Assembly: GCA_900142905.1 (NCBI GenBank)
Contig: FSRV01000001.1
Location: forward strand, 4,588,001 to 4,652,000
Source: Burkholderia sp. GAS332
GTDB lineage: Bacteria > Pseudomonadota > Gammaproteobacteria > Burkholderiales > Burkholderiaceae
Direction of reading: 5' to 3'
Length of the DNA: 64,000 nucleotides
Shown in pieces: positions 34,754 through 44,451 of the stretch. Each line of letters begins with the position of its first letter. The stretch's first letter is position 1. The notes under the pieces were generated by a model. It made no database searches and was not told the origin of the DNA. It saw only the letters and a program-made list of their open reading frames with translations. A program made the position numbers and the translations under genes.

Positions 34754-35320
34754 TCAATGGCCGCCGAATTCAGTCACCGTATAAAGCGGCAGACCCGCTT
34801 TGCGCAGCAAGGCCGAGCCGCCGAGCTCAGGCAGATCGATAATCGCGGCGCCTTCGACCACCACGGCGCCAAGCCGCTCCAGCAGAATCTTGCCGGCCAT
34901 CATCGTGCCGCCGGTGGCGATCAGATCGTCGATGATCACGACGCGATCGCCCGGCTTGCAGGCGTCCTCGTGAATCTCGACGGTCGCGGTGCCGTATTCG
35001 AGCTCGTAGGATTGCGCGACTCGCTTGTACGGCAGCTTGCCCTGCTTGCGGATCGGAATGAAGCCGAGGTTCAGCTCGTAAGCCAGGATCGGCCCGATGA
35101 TGAAACCACGCGCATCCAGCCCAGCGACGTAGTCGAGCTTCGCGTCGATATAACGCTGGACGAACAGATCGATCAGCACGCGCAGCGACTTCGGCTCCTG
35201 CAGCAGCGGCGTGATGTCGCGAAACTGCACGCCCGGCAGCGGCCAGTCGGGCACCGTGCGGATGTGGCTTTTGATGTAGTCGGCCGCATCGAGCGGCGCG
35301 CTCGCGAGCGTGTTGGACAT
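34754..35320 (-). CDS. apt: Adenine phosphoribosyltransferase
   Basis: A 188-aa type I phosphoribosyltransferase that salvages adenine with PRPP to give AMP. The PRPP loop [16 protein letters not shown], the [32 protein letters not shown] segment and the IDLPELGG tail are diagnostic. Length and start are normal. Downstream (minus strand) are the LysE and Nudix genes; upstream is the antiporter gene 142 bp away. Confidence 0.96.
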   Translation of the reverse strand: MSNTLASAPLDAADYIKSHIRTVPDWPLPGVQFRDITPLLQEPKSLRVLIDLFVQRYIDAKLDYVAGLDARGFIIGPILAYELNLGFIPIRKQGKLPYKRVAQSYELEYGTATVEIHEDACKPGDRVVIIDDLIATGGTMMAGKILLERLGAVVVEGAAIIDLPELGGSALLRKAGLPLYTVTEFGGH

Positions 35321-35462
35321 GATGTCTCCGGATGGACCTCGACAGGTCCGATGAATGGCTAAATCAGGTGCGGCCGGCTAGCGGCTGCCAGCCAAGTGCA
35401 GCGGGCTCAGACGCGGCCGCCAACGCCGGCCCGCCGAGATCATGCCACGCCGACCTTGCACA

Positions 35463-37466
35463 CTAGACTGCAGTGGCGCCCGCCCGGCGATGCTTCGAGA
35501 GCCGCTCTTCGGCCTCGGCCAACTGTTCGGGCAGGCCCCGCAACACCACGATGTCGCTCGCGCGCAGCTTGGTGGACGGGTCCGGCTCGACGCCGCGAAT
35601 GCCATGCCGGCGAATCGCCGTCACTTCGACACCCAGATCGAACAGGCCCAGTTCCGCCAGCGTTCGGCCCACCGCGTCCGAGTTTTCGTCGACCGGCACC
35701 GATTGTAGCCGCACCTGTTCGTGGCCGTCGTCGTCTTCCACGTCGTCCGCGCCGTGGAAATAGCCGCGCAACAGCGCGTAGCGCTCGTCGCGCATTTCCT
35801 CGACCCGCCGCACCACGCGCCGCATCGGCACGCCCATCAGCACCAGCGTATGCGACGCCAGCATCAGGCTGCCTTCGACGATTTCCGGAATCACCTCGGT
35901 CGCGCCGGCGGCCAGCAGCTTTTCCAGATCGGCGTCGTCGACGGTGCGAACGATCACCGGCAGCGTGGGTTCCAGTTCGTGAATATTGTGGAGCACACGC
36001 AATGCCGACGGCGTGTTCGCGTAGGTAATCGCGATGGTTGCCGCGCGATGGATACCGGCGGCAAGCAGCGATTCGCGCCGCCCCGCATCGCCGAATACCA
36101 CCGATTCGCCGGCGGCAGCCGCGGCCTGCACGCGATCGGGGTCCAGATCCAGCGCGACGTACGACAGACCTTCATGCTCCAGCATGCGCGCCAGATTCTG
36201 CCCGGCCCGGCCGTAGCCGCAAATGATCACGTGGCCGCTTTGCTTCAGGCTCTGCGTCGCGATCCGCGTCATCTGCAAGGACTGCATCATCCATTCCGTC
36301 GACGACAGGCGCAGCACGATACGGTCCGCGTTCTGGATCAGGAACGGCGCGGCCAGCATCGACAGCAGCATCGCCGCGAGAATCGCCTGCAACAAGGTGG
36401 CGTCGACCAGATGCTTGTCGAGAATCAGATTCAGCAGCACGAAGCCGAACTCGCCGGCTTGCGCGAGGCCGATACCGGTGCGCATCGCGACTCCTGGCGA
36501 CGCACCGAACAGGCGCGAGAGCCCGGTCACCATCACCGCCTTCAGCAGGATCGGCCCGACCAGGAAGCCGAGCACGATGAACGGGTGGTCCCAGATCACG
36601 CGCGGATTCAGCAGCATGCCGGTCGTGACGAAGAAGAGACCCAGCAGCACGTCGCGAAACGGCTTGATGTCCTCTTCCACCTGATGCCGGTAAGGTGTTT
36701 CGGCGATCAGCATGCCGGCAATAAACGCCCCGAGCGCAAGCGACAGGCCGAACTTGTCCGTGATGAACGCCGCGCCGAGCGTCACCAGCAACAGATTGAG
36801 GATGAACAGTTCCTGCGAGCGGCGCCGCGCCACCACGTTGAACCAGCGCGTCATGAAGCGCTGCCCCACTATTAACAATAGGGACAACGCCACGACGATC
36901 TTGATGGCCGCGATCCCGAGCGAGCTGACGAGATCGTTCGAACTGCCACCCAGCGCCGCGATGACAATCAACAGCGGCACCACCGCCAGATCCTGGAACA
37001 GCAGCACGCCAAAGATATTCCGGCCGTGTTCGGTTTCGATCTCGAGCCGCTCAGCCAGCATCTTGCTGACGATCGCCGTCGACGACATCGCCAGCGCGCC
37101 GCCCAGCGCCACGCTCGCCTGCCACGTGATGTGCACCCACCGCTCCAGCACGAAACCGAGCGAGACCGCCACGGCGATGGTGCCGATCACCTGCAACAGG
37201 CCGAGACCGAATACGAGGCGGCGCATCGAACGCAGTTTGGAGAGCGAAAACTCCAAGCCGATCGAGAACATCAGGAACACGACGCCGAATTCGGCCAGAT
37301 TCTGCGCGCCGGCCGAGTCTGGAATCAAACCGAACGCGTGCGGCCCGACCACGATGCCGACCGTCAGATAGCCGAGCATCGGTGGAAGATTCAGAAAGCG
37401 AAAGAGCACCACGCCCGCCACTGATGCCAGCAGCAGGAATAGCGTCATTTCGAGCGGGGAAATCAT
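35463..37466 (-). CDS. Kef-type K+/H+ antiporter (KefB/YbaL-like)
   Basis: A 667-aa CPA2 family antiporter. The first 380 residues form about 12-13 membrane helices (motifs LGYLTVGIVVGPHAFG, GVVFLMFSIGLEFS and ALAMSSTAIVSKML). An RCK-N/TrkA-N nucleotide-binding domain follows (HVIICGYGRAGQNLARML, a GxGxxG site), then a C-terminal RCK-C/TrkA-C domain from about 575. It likely exchanges K+ or Na+ for protons under redox or pH control. The start at 37466 (MISPLEMTLFLL) suits the family better than an upstream GTG at 37517. Confidence 0.9.
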   Translation of the reverse strand: MISPLEMTLFLLLASVAGVVLFRFLNLPPMLGYLTVGIVVGPHAFGLIPDSAGAQNLAEFGVVFLMFSIGLEFSLSKLRSMRRLVFGLGLLQVIGTIAVAVSLGFVLERWVHITWQASVALGGALAMSSTAIVSKMLAERLEIETEHGRNIFGVLLFQDLAVVPLLIVIAALGGSSNDLVSSLGIAAIKIVVALSLLLIVGQRFMTRWFNVVARRRSQELFILNLLLVTLGAAFITDKFGLSLALGAFIAGMLIAETPYRHQVEEDIKPFRDVLLGLFFVTTGMLLNPRVIWDHPFIVLGFLVGPILLKAVMVTGLSRLFGASPGVAMRTGIGLAQAGEFGFVLLNLILDKHLVDATLLQAILAAMLLSMLAAPFLIQNADRIVLRLSSTEWMMQSLQMTRIATQSLKQSGHVIICGYGRAGQNLARMLEHEGLSYVALDLDPDRVQAAAAAGESVVFGDAGRRESLLAAGIHRAATIAITYANTPSALRVLHNIHELEPTLPVIVRTVDDADLEKLLAAGATEVIPEIVEGSLMLASHTLVLMGVPMRRVVRRVEEMRDERYALLRGYFHGADDVEDDDGHEQVRLQSVPVDENSDAVGRTLAELGLFDLGVEVTAIRRHGIRGVEPDPSTKLRASDIVVLRGLPEQLAEAEERLSKHRRAGATAV

Positions 37467-37613
37467 CGGCAAAAACGCATCGGTAAAGCGTCCTCGTTCG
37501 TCAGCGGAACTGCGCACGCAAAAGGCCGTACGACAAGGTTAAGGGGCCGTTAAAAACAGCAATAAAGGCAGCGGCTTGGCACAGCAGGCCCGGCGCGGCG
37601 AACAAGCGCCTTT

Positions 37614-37621
37614 GCTATACT
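37614..37621 (+). promoter_or_regulatory. Extended -10 element directly upstream of kdsD
   Basis: GCTATACT preceded by T gives an extended -10 (TGnTATACT type). Its last base is 6 nt before the kdsD ATG, so transcription would begin at or beside the start codon. No -35 is obvious and there is no Shine-Dalgarno. Confidence 0.45.
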
Positions 37622-37627
37622 CCGCGA

Positions 37628-38611
37628 ATGATAGCGAAAATCAATGGCGACAGGGCACTCGCGCTCGCTCGTGACGTGCTCGACATCGAAGCGGACGCCG
37701 TGCGCGCGCTTCGCGATCAACTCGACGATGGTTTCGTCGGGGCGGTCGACTTCATCCTGGGCTGCCGTGGACGCGTCGTCGTTTCCGGCATCGGCAAATC
37801 CGGCCACGTGGCCCGCAAGCTGGCGGCCACGCTGGCCAGCACCGGCACACCGGCGTTTTTCGTTCACCCGGCGGAAGCCAGTCATGGCGACCTCGGCATG
37901 GTCACGGCAGACGACGTGTTCCTCGCGCTGTCCAATTCCGGTGAAACCGAAGAACTGGTGGCGATCCTGCCGCTCATCAAGCGGATCGGCGCGAAGCTGA
38001 TTGCGATGACGGGCCGCCCGTCGTCGAGTCTCGCACAACTGGCCGACGTGCATCTGAATTCCGCCGTGTCGAAAGAAGCTTGTCCGATGAATCTTGCGCC
38101 GACCGCCAGCACCACCGCCGCGCTCGCGCTCGGCGATGCGCTCGCGGTCGCGGTGCTGGACGCGCGCGGCTTCGGGCGGGACGATTTCGCCCGCTCACAT
38201 CCGGGCGGCGCGCTCGGCCGGCGTCTGCTCACTTACGTACGCGACGTCATGCGCACCGGCGACCAGGTGCCGAAGGTGACGGCTGAAGCGACCGTACGCG
38301 ATGCGTTGTTCCAGTTGACCGCCAAACGCATGGGTATGACGGCGATCGTCGATCACAACGATCACGTGACCGGCATCTTCACAGACGGCGACTTGCGCCG
38401 CGTGCTCGAACGTGACGGCGATTTCCGCCAACTGTCGATTGCTTCAGTGATGACCGCCGGCCCGCGCACCATCGGTCCGGATCATCTTGCTGTCGAAGCC
38501 GTGGAACTGATGGAGCGCCACCGCATCAATCAGATGCTGGTCGTCGACGAAGCGGGCAAGCTGATCGGCGCACTCAACATGCACGACCTGTTCTCGAAGA
38601 AGGTGATCTGA
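37628..38611 (+). CDS. kdsD: Arabinose-5-phosphate isomerase
   Basis: A 327-aa enzyme converting ribulose-5-phosphate to arabinose-5-phosphate, the first step of Kdo synthesis. An N-terminal SIS domain (about 40-180: GRVVVSGIGKSGHVARKLAATLASTGTPAFFVHPAEASHGDLGM and SNSGETEE) is followed by two CBS domains (about 205-325). The stop overlaps the kdsC start by one base. It opens the LPS operon kdsD-kdsC-lptC-lptA-lptB, divergent from the Kef antiporter. The ATG matches the family N-terminus but lacks a ribosome site. Confidence 0.96.
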   Translation: MIAKINGDRALALARDVLDIEADAVRALRDQLDDGFVGAVDFILGCRGRVVVSGIGKSGHVARKLAATLASTGTPAFFVHPAEASHGDLGMVTADDVFLALSNSGETEELVAILPLIKRIGAKLIAMTGRPSSSLAQLADVHLNSAVSKEACPMNLAPTASTTAALALGDALAVAVLDARGFGRDDFARSHPGGALGRRLLTYVRDVMRTGDQVPKVTAEATVRDALFQLTAKRMGMTAIVDHNDHVTGIFTDGDLRRVLERDGDFRQLSIASVMTAGPRTIGPDHLAVEAVELMERHRINQMLVVDEAGKLIGALNMHDLFSKKVI

Positions 38612-39171
38612 TGGCTGTCGCCCCCCTTACCGCCACTGAACGCGCAAGCCGCGTCAAGCTGATGATTTTCGACGTCGACGGCGTGCTGACCGACGGCGGC
38701 CTGCTGTTTACGGCGGAAGGCGACACGATGAAGGCGTTCCACTCGATGGACGGGCACGGCATGAAGTTGCTGCGCGAGGCCGGCATCGAAACGGCGATCA
38801 TCACCGGGCGCAAGTCGGGCATCGTCGCGGCGCGGGCGAAGGAAATGAATATCACCCACGTCTATCAGGGCGTGCAAGACAAACCCCTGGCGTTCGCCGA
38901 CCTGCTCAAGCAAACCGGTCTGACAGCAGAAGAATGCGGCTATATGGGCGACGACTGGGTCGATCTCGGCGTGATGCTGAAGGTCGGCTTCGCGGCGGCG
39001 CCGGCCAATTCGCATCCTGAAGTGATTGCGCGCGCCCACTGGGTCAGCGAGGCGCGCGGCGGCCACGGGGCCGCGCGGGAAGTCTGCGACACCCTGCTGC
39101 GCGCGCAGCACAAATACGAGGCTCTGCTCGCGGCAGCCTGTAGCGGCGAACAGCGAGGCCTCGTCGGATGA
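38611..39171 (+). CDS. kdsC: 3-deoxy-D-manno-octulosonate 8-phosphate phosphatase
   Basis: A 186-aa HAD superfamily phosphatase that releases Kdo from Kdo-8-phosphate. The nucleophile motif is DVDGVLTDGG (Asp21, acid/base Asp23), motif II is ITGRKS, and motif IV is GYMGDDWVDLGVM. As in other KdsC proteins there is no cap domain. It overlaps kdsD by one base and lptC by 4 bp (ATGA), so the LPS genes are translationally coupled. Confidence 0.95.
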   Translation: MAVAPLTATERASRVKLMIFDVDGVLTDGGLLFTAEGDTMKAFHSMDGHGMKLLREAGIETAIITGRKSGIVAARAKEMNITHVYQGVQDKPLAFADLLKQTGLTAEECGYMGDDWVDLGVMLKVGFAAAPANSHPEVIARAHWVSEARGGHGAAREVCDTLLRAQHKYEALLAAACSGEQRGLVG

Positions 39172-39776
39172 ATCGGTTTCGCTGGACCTCACTGATTCCG
39201 CTCGTCGCGATGGCGGCGCTCGCCGGCATTACATGGTGGCTGTTGCAGGCCACGCTGCCGCGGCAAAACGAAGACGTGGTGCGGCCCAAAGAGCACACGC
39301 CCGATTACTTCGCGGACAACTTTTCGGTTTCCGAACTCGATCAGTCGGGCTCGACGCAATACCGTCTGACCGCGACCAGCCTGATCCACTACGAAGACGA
39401 CGAGCTGAGCGATCTGGTCAAGCCGGCCATGCGCGCGTTCCAGCCGGGCAAACCGATCGTCACCGCGACCGGCGATACCGGCACGGTCAACGGCGACGCC
39501 TCGATCGTCGATCTGTACGACAACGCGCGCATCATACGGGCCGCCGGCAACGGCGATCCGCAGATGCAAGCGGATTCGCAGCATTTTAGGGTGCTGGTCA
39601 ACGACGATGTGATCGAGACCGAAAAGCCGGTTAAACTTCAGCGCGGCATGTCTGTGATGACTGCCAGCGGCATGAACTACAACAACGTCACCCGGGTAAT
39701 GCAGCTGTTCGGCAATGTGAAGGGCGCGATTGCCGCGTCCGAAGGCTCCGCCAGCTCGCCCAAGCAACCCGGGTAA
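39168..39776 (+). CDS. lptC: LPS export ABC transporter periplasmic protein LptC
   Basis: A 202-aa bitopic protein with one N-terminal membrane helix (about 7-26) and a periplasmic beta-jellyroll (YFADNFSVSELDQSGSTQYRLTA...). LptC passes LPS from the LptBFG extractor to LptA in the periplasmic bridge. Fold and length fit the family, and the flanking kdsC and lptA fix its identity. Confidence 0.93.
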   Translation: MNRFRWTSLIPLVAMAALAGITWWLLQATLPRQNEDVVRPKEHTPDYFADNFSVSELDQSGSTQYRLTATSLIHYEDDELSDLVKPAMRAFQPGKPIVTATGDTGTVNGDASIVDLYDNARIIRAAGNGDPQMQADSQHFRVLVNDDVIETEKPVKLQRGMSVMTASGMNYNNVTRVMQLFGNVKGAIAASEGSASSPKQPG

Positions 39777-39796
39777 TCCATTCCAGGCGTGACTGC

Positions 39797-40468
39797 ATGA
39801 ACGAATCGTTCCCCCGTTTTGATACCGGCCGCTCGCGCACCCTGTCCGCGTGCCGCGCCGGACTCGCTGCGCTGATTGTCGCGTTGCCGCTCGCCGGCTT
39901 CGCGCCGCTTGCGCACGCCGACCGCGCCGACAAAGACAAGCCGCTGAACGTCGAAGCGGACAACATGACCTACGACGACCTCAAGCAGGTCAACATCTTC
40001 ACCGGCCACGTGGTCGCCACCAAGGGCACGATCGTGATCAAGGCCGATCGCGTCGAAGTGACGCAGGACCCGCAGGGCTATCAATACGCCACCGGCACGT
40101 CGAGCGGCGGCAATCTGTCGTATTTCCGCCAGAAACGCGAAGGTCTCGATGAATACATCGAAGGCACGGCTATTCGTATCGACTACGACGGCAAGCAGGA
40201 TCTGACCACCCTCACCACCAACGCCACCGTGAAGCGCCTGCAAGGCCTCTCGACGGTCATGGATCAGGTGCACGGCAGCGTCATCACGTATGACGGCCAG
40301 AACGACTTCTACACCGCGAAGGCGGGCAAGGACGTCGCCGGCCCGGGCAACCCGACTGGCCGCGTGCGCGCGATGCTGGCGCCACGCAATGGCGGCGCCG
40401 CGCCGCTGACCGGCGCGTCGGCCACGCTCGCGCCGTCCACCACGATCCAGGGAGCACCGAACCAGTGA
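39797..40468 (+). CDS. lptA: LPS transport periplasmic protein LptA
   Basis: A 223-aa secreted protein. After a signal peptide ending near AHA (residue 38) comes the OstA/LptA jellyroll: PLNVEADNMTYDDLKQVNIFTGHVVATKGTIVIKADRVEV. LptA molecules form the periplasmic bridge that carries LPS to LptD. The C-terminus has a low-complexity Ala/Thr-rich tail. It overlaps the lptB start by 4 bp. Confidence 0.94.
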   Translation: MNESFPRFDTGRSRTLSACRAGLAALIVALPLAGFAPLAHADRADKDKPLNVEADNMTYDDLKQVNIFTGHVVATKGTIVIKADRVEVTQDPQGYQYATGTSSGGNLSYFRQKREGLDEYIEGTAIRIDYDGKQDLTTLTTNATVKRLQGLSTVMDQVHGSVITYDGQNDFYTAKAGKDVAGPGNPTGRVRAMLAPRNGGAAPLTGASATLAPSTTIQGAPNQ

Positions 40469-41250
40469 GTTCCTCCGCGTCCCTCCCCAATCGCAAACCG
40501 GCTGGCACCAGCAGTTCACTGGTGGTCCGCAACCTGAAGAAACGTTACGGCTCGCGTACGGTCGTCAAAGACGTCTCGCTCGACGTGAAAAGCGGCGAAG
40601 TGGTCGGCCTGCTGGGCCCCAACGGCGCCGGCAAGACCACCTCGTTCTATATGATCGTCGGCCTCGTGCCGCTCGATGCAGGTGAGATCGATCTGGACGG
40701 CAAGTCGATCAGCTTGCTGCCGATTCACAAGCGCGCGTCACTGGGCTTGTCGTATCTGCCGCAGGAAGCTTCCGTGTTCCGCAAGCTCAGCGTCGAGGAA
40801 AACATTCGCGCGGTGCTGGAATTGCAGCACGAAGACAACGGCAAGCGGCTCAGCAAAGACACCATCACGAGTCGCACCGAAGCCTTGCTCGACGAACTGC
40901 AGATCGCTCACCTGCGCGAGAATCCGGCGCTGTCGCTGTCGGGCGGCGAGCGTCGGCGGGTTGAAATCGCACGTGCGCTGGCCACCAATCCGAGCTTCAT
41001 TCTGCTCGACGAACCGTTCGCCGGCGTCGATCCGATCGCGGTGCTGGAAATCCAGAAGATCGTTAAATTTCTGAAGCAGCGCAATATTGGCGTGCTGATC
41101 ACCGACCACAACGTGCGCGAAACGCTCGGCATCTGTGACCACGCCTACATCATCAGCGACGGCAGCGTGCTGGCCGCCGGTGCGCCGAGCGACATCATCG
41201 AGAACGAAAGCGTGCGGCGCGTCTATCTGGGCGAACACTTCCGCATGTAA
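40465..41250 (+). CDS. lptB: LPS export ABC transporter ATP-binding protein LptB
   Basis: A 261-aa ABC ATPase driving LPS extraction with LptF and LptG, whose genes are not in this window. Walker A is GPNGAGKTT (51-59), the signature is [15 protein letters not shown], Walker B is [13 protein letters not shown], and the switch His is in ITDHNVRET. It starts with GTG overlapping the lptA stop as GTGA. The first 18 residues are an extra low-complexity extension. It is followed by rpoN, as in many proteobacteria. Confidence 0.96.
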   Translation: MSSSASLPNRKPAGTSSSLVVRNLKKRYGSRTVVKDVSLDVKSGEVVGLLGPNGAGKTTSFYMIVGLVPLDAGEIDLDGKSISLLPIHKRASLGLSYLPQEASVFRKLSVEENIRAVLELQHEDNGKRLSKDTITSRTEALLDELQIAHLRENPALSLSGGERRRVEIARALATNPSFILLDEPFAGVDPIAVLEIQKIVKFLKQRNIGVLITDHNVRETLGICDHAYIISDGSVLAAGAPSDIIENESVRRVYLGEHFRM

Positions 41251-41435
41251 GTGCACAAGGGATTACCGGCGGTGCGAGCGCGCATTCGCCGGACCCTTTG
41301 CGGCATCCGCACATCAGCATTTTTGACCTGGGCCGTCCCGCGCCCAGCGCCGCCGAAAAAGGGCGCACGCGTAATTGCGAATGTCGCAATGTATCGCGGT
41401 CGTGGCAAACTCTCTACAATGAATCTCAACTTGCC

Positions 41436-42953
41436 ATGAAAGCCAGCCTCCAACTCCGCCTATCGCAGCATCTTGCGCTGACCCCGCAACTGCAGCAGTC
41501 CATCCGGCTGCTTCAGCTGTCCACGCTCGAACTGCAGCAGGAAGTCGCCATGGCGATCTCGCAGAATCCGCTCCTCGAAAACGAGGACGACTGGATCGCG
41601 AGTCCCCTGCGCGTGGCGGCCGACGGCTCGCTGATCGCCCAGTCGCCCAATTCCTCCCCGCCGCCCGACCAGATGGGCGGCAATACCTCGTCTTCATCCA
41701 CCAGCAGCAGCGAGCGCGCCGAGAACGGCGAGCCGCAGGGTGTCGACGAATACAACGGCCTCGCGAGCGACGGCAACGGCGACGCGTCGCAATGGGATCT
41801 CGGCGACTACGGCCGCTCCGGCAATGCCTCGGACGACGACGATCTGCCGCCGCTGCAAATCCACGAATCGAGCACCTCGCTGCGCGATCACCTGATGGCG
41901 CAGCTTCGCGTCACCCAGGCGAGCCAGCGCGACCGCGCGTTGATCACCTTCCTGATCGAATCGCTCGACGACGATGGTTACCTCGCGGCCACGCTCGACG
42001 AAGTGCTGACCGACTTGCCTGACGAGCTCGAAGTCGATCTCGACGAAATGAATGCGGCGCTTGCGCTGCTGCATAGCTTCGATCCTGCGGGGGTCGGGGC
42101 ACGCTCGGCGTCCGAATGTCTCAAGCTGCAATTGCTGCGGCTCGAACAGTCGGCTACGCGCACGCTTGCGCTCGACATCGTCGCCCATTATCTGGAACTG
42201 CTCGCGGCACGCGATTTCACGCGCCTGCGCAAGCATCTGAAGGCGAACGACGACGAATTGCGCGATGCGCACGTGCTGATCCGCTCGCTCGAGCCGTTTC
42301 CCGGCGCCGCTTACGGCAAGGCGGAAGCGGACTATGTCGTGCCGGACATCATGGTGCGCAAAACGGCACAGGGCTGGCAGGCGGAACTGAATCCGGAAGT
42401 GGTGCCGAAGCTGCGCATCAACCACCTTTACGCGAATATTCTGCGCAATAACCGGGGCGATCCGGGCAGCGGATCGTTGCGCCAGCAACTGCAGGAAGCA
42501 CGCTGGCTGATCAAAAATATCCAGCAGCGTTTCGAGACGATCCTCCGGGTTGCGCAGGCTATTGTCGAGCGTCAAAAGAGCTTTTTTGTGCATGGCGAAA
42601 TTGCCATGCGCCCCTTGGTTTTGCGAGAAATTGCTGATACGCTGGGCCTACACGAGTCAACTGTCTCGCGTGTGACAACCGGTAAATACATGCTGACCCC
42701 ATTCGGGACGCTTGAATTTAAGTACTTCTTCGGATCACACGTTTCGACTGACACGGGCGGCGCGGCCTCTTCCACGGCGATTCGCGCGCTCATCAAGCAA
42801 CTGATAGGAGCGGAAAACCCGAAATCTCCTCTTTCAGACAGCCGCATAGCCGAACTGCTGGCGGAACAGGGCTTCGTGGTCGCACGGCGTACCGTTGCGA
42901 AGTATCGCGAAGCACTCAAGATTCCGGCAGTCAACCTGCGCAAGTCTCTGTAG
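41436..42953 (+). CDS. rpoN: RNA polymerase sigma-54 factor
   Basis: A 505-aa sigma-54. Region I is the Gln/Leu-rich [37 protein letters not shown], region II is acidic, the core-binding domain spans about 150-330, a helix-turn-helix follows, and the C-terminal RpoN box [14 protein letters not shown] reads -24 promoters. The start at 41436 matches family N-termini; the frame is open for 46 more codons upstream without homology. A TACAAT at 41415-41420 may be a -10. It is followed by hpf and ptsN, the usual nitrogen/carbon regulatory cluster. Confidence 0.97.
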   Translation: MKASLQLRLSQHLALTPQLQQSIRLLQLSTLELQQEVAMAISQNPLLENEDDWIASPLRVAADGSLIAQSPNSSPPPDQMGGNTSSSSTSSSERAENGEPQGVDEYNGLASDGNGDASQWDLGDYGRSGNASDDDDLPPLQIHESSTSLRDHLMAQLRVTQASQRDRALITFLIESLDDDGYLAATLDEVLTDLPDELEVDLDEMNAALALLHSFDPAGVGARSASECLKLQLLRLEQSATRTLALDIVAHYLELLAARDFTRLRKHLKANDDELRDAHVLIRSLEPFPGAAYGKAEADYVVPDIMVRKTAQGWQAELNPEVVPKLRINHLYANILRNNRGDPGSGSLRQQLQEARWLIKNIQQRFETILRVAQAIVERQKSFFVHGEIAMRPLVLREIADTLGLHESTVSRVTTGKYMLTPFGTLEFKYFFGSHVSTDTGGAASSTAIRALIKQLIGAENPKSPLSDSRIAELLAEQGFVVARRTVAKYREALKIPAVNLRKSL

Positions 42954-43123
42954 CCCGCCGCCTCCCGCGTCGGGCATTTACCGGCCGCTCCGCAGTTGGC
43001 GGACAGGCCGGCCGATGCGACCTGCCAGAAGTCAGTCACCGGGGGGCGACTCAGGCAAGCCGACAGATCGACCGGACCTTCGTCATCGTGCGGACCAAGC
43101 GGCCATTAGCTTGGAGAAGCACT

Positions 43124-43480
43124 ATGAATCTGCAGATCAGTGGACACCACCTCGAAGTAACGCCTGCGTTGCGCGAATACGTGATCACCAAACTGGATAG
43201 GGTGCTAAGACATTTTGATCAGGTAATTGACGGCAGTGTGGTCCTCTCGGTCGACAACCATAAGGAAAAGGAAAAGCGTCAAAAGGTTGAAATCAACCTG
43301 CATCTCAAGGGCAAAGATATCTTTGTCGAGAGCTGTGACAGCGATCTTTACGCTGCGATCGATCTGATGATCGACAAGCTCGACCGGCAAGTGATACGCC
43401 ACAAGGATCGCCTGCAAGGCCATCAGCACGATGCGATCAAGTACCAGCCGGCACCGCTTCTGGACGTGCCGCCGCAATAA
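43124..43480 (+). CDS. hpf: Ribosome hibernation promoting factor (short form)
   Basis: A 118-aa HPF/YfiA protein: [31 protein letters not shown], a basic helix [22 protein letters not shown] and a second helix [23 protein letters not shown]. It binds the 30S decoding region and stabilises inactive ribosomes in stationary phase. It lacks the C-terminal domain of long HPFs. GGAG lies 7 nt before the ATG. Its place right after rpoN is conserved in proteobacteria. Confidence 0.95.
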   Translation: MNLQISGHHLEVTPALREYVITKLDRVLRHFDQVIDGSVVLSVDNHKEKEKRQKVEINLHLKGKDIFVESCDSDLYAAIDLMIDKLDRQVIRHKDRLQGHQHDAIKYQPAPLLDVPPQ

Positions 43481-43558
43481 GGAACATTAGAAGGTTTCTT
43501 TACTATCCTTCGTTTTTCCCTCAGTTGCCTGCATTTGCCTATAGGGATATAGGCAGCC

Positions 43559-43584
43559 AAACCGCCCGGAACCGGGCGGTTTTT
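43559..43584 (+). terminator. Terminator after hpf
   Basis: AACCGCCCGG and CCGGGCGGTT form a perfect stem followed by TTT. It closes the rpoN-hpf unit. The rest of the 376-bp gap to ptsN holds a candidate promoter and a hairpin listed separately. Confidence 0.88.
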
Positions 43585-43689
43585 CGTTTCAGGCCGCCTT
43601 TTTCGCGCCGCCGCACAGATCGGATCAATCCTGCAAAGAAACCCACGGTGCATAGATGGCGCGCCGCACCATCCGCTGCTACCCTGATC

Positions 43690-43695
43690 TATAAT
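43690..43695 (+). promoter_or_regulatory. Consensus -10 (TATAAT) upstream of ptsN
   Basis: A perfect TATAAT lies between the hpf terminator and ptsN. No good -35 is 17 bp upstream. It would give ptsN, hprK and rapZ a start independent of rpoN, with a leader of about 155 nt. Confidence 0.4.
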
Positions 43696-43745
43696 GTTCC
43701 GGTTACCATCGGGGTCAAGTTAGCTCAAACGGAAATCGGTCGGCC

Positions 43746-43768
43746 GGAGTCCTGCGCTTTCGGACTCC
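43746..43768 (+). promoter_or_regulatory. Perfect 7-bp stem-loop in the ptsN leader
   Basis: GGAGTCC and GGACTCC pair around a 9-nt loop, 89 bp before the ptsN start and downstream of the candidate -10. No T-run follows, so it is not a terminator. A leader RNA structure or protein site is possible. Confidence 0.35.
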
Positions 43769-43856
43769 AACGCACGTCGCCGTGAGCCTCAAACGAATGG
43801 AACACCACTCAAACGCCCCAGCGAGGAGAACCCAGGCCACGTTTTCGCCTGTCAAC

Positions 43857-44312
43857 ATGAATCGTTTAGCCAAATTTCTTCCCCTCGAGAACGTCGTCGT
43901 CGGACTATCGGTCACCAGCAAGAAGCGCGTATTCGAGCAAGCGGGTCTGATCTTCGAGAACCAGAACGGCATCGCCCGTAGCACGGTCACTGACAATCTG
44001 TTTGCGCGTGAGCGCCTCGGATCGACGGGGCTCGGCGAAGGCGTCGCGATTCCGCATGGCCGGATCAAAGGCTTGAAGCAACCGCTCGCCGCGTTCGTCC
44101 GCCTCGCCGAACCTATCCCCTTCGAATCGCCCGACGGCCAGCCGGTCTCGCTGCTGATCTTCCTGCTCGTGCCCGAGCAGGCCACCCAGCAGCACCTCGA
44201 AATCCTTTCGGAAATCGCCCAGTTGCTGTCCGATCGCGAGGCCCGCGAGCGCCTGCATACGGAAGAAGACCGCGAATCATTGCATCGCCTGCTCACTCAG
44301 TGGCAACCTTGA
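43857..44312 (+). CDS. ptsN: PTS IIA-Ntr regulatory protein
   Basis: A 151-aa EIIA-Ntr of the regulatory nitrogen PTS. The phosphorylated His67 is in GVAIPHGRIKG. It accepts phosphate from PtsP via NPr and regulates K+ transport, nitrogen genes and carbon stores; no sugar transporter is attached. In-frame starts at 43782 (GTG) and 43797 exist, but the MNRLAKFLPLENVVVGL start matches the family N-terminus. hprK and rapZ follow on the same strand. Confidence 0.95.
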   Translation: MNRLAKFLPLENVVVGLSVTSKKRVFEQAGLIFENQNGIARSTVTDNLFARERLGSTGLGEGVAIPHGRIKGLKQPLAAFVRLAEPIPFESPDGQPVSLLIFLLVPEQATQQHLEILSEIAQLLSDREARERLHTEEDRESLHRLLTQWQP

Positions 44313-44451
44313 TGCATCGGCGGTTGTCCGCGCGCCGGTTATTCACCCAGCTACCCGCCCGCATGCGGGTACAACCTGGCAAGGTCAACGGACCGCGTTA
44401 GCGCGGCCGCTCCTTTGCCCGGCAAGCGGCCCACACTGGAGTCACTGACTC

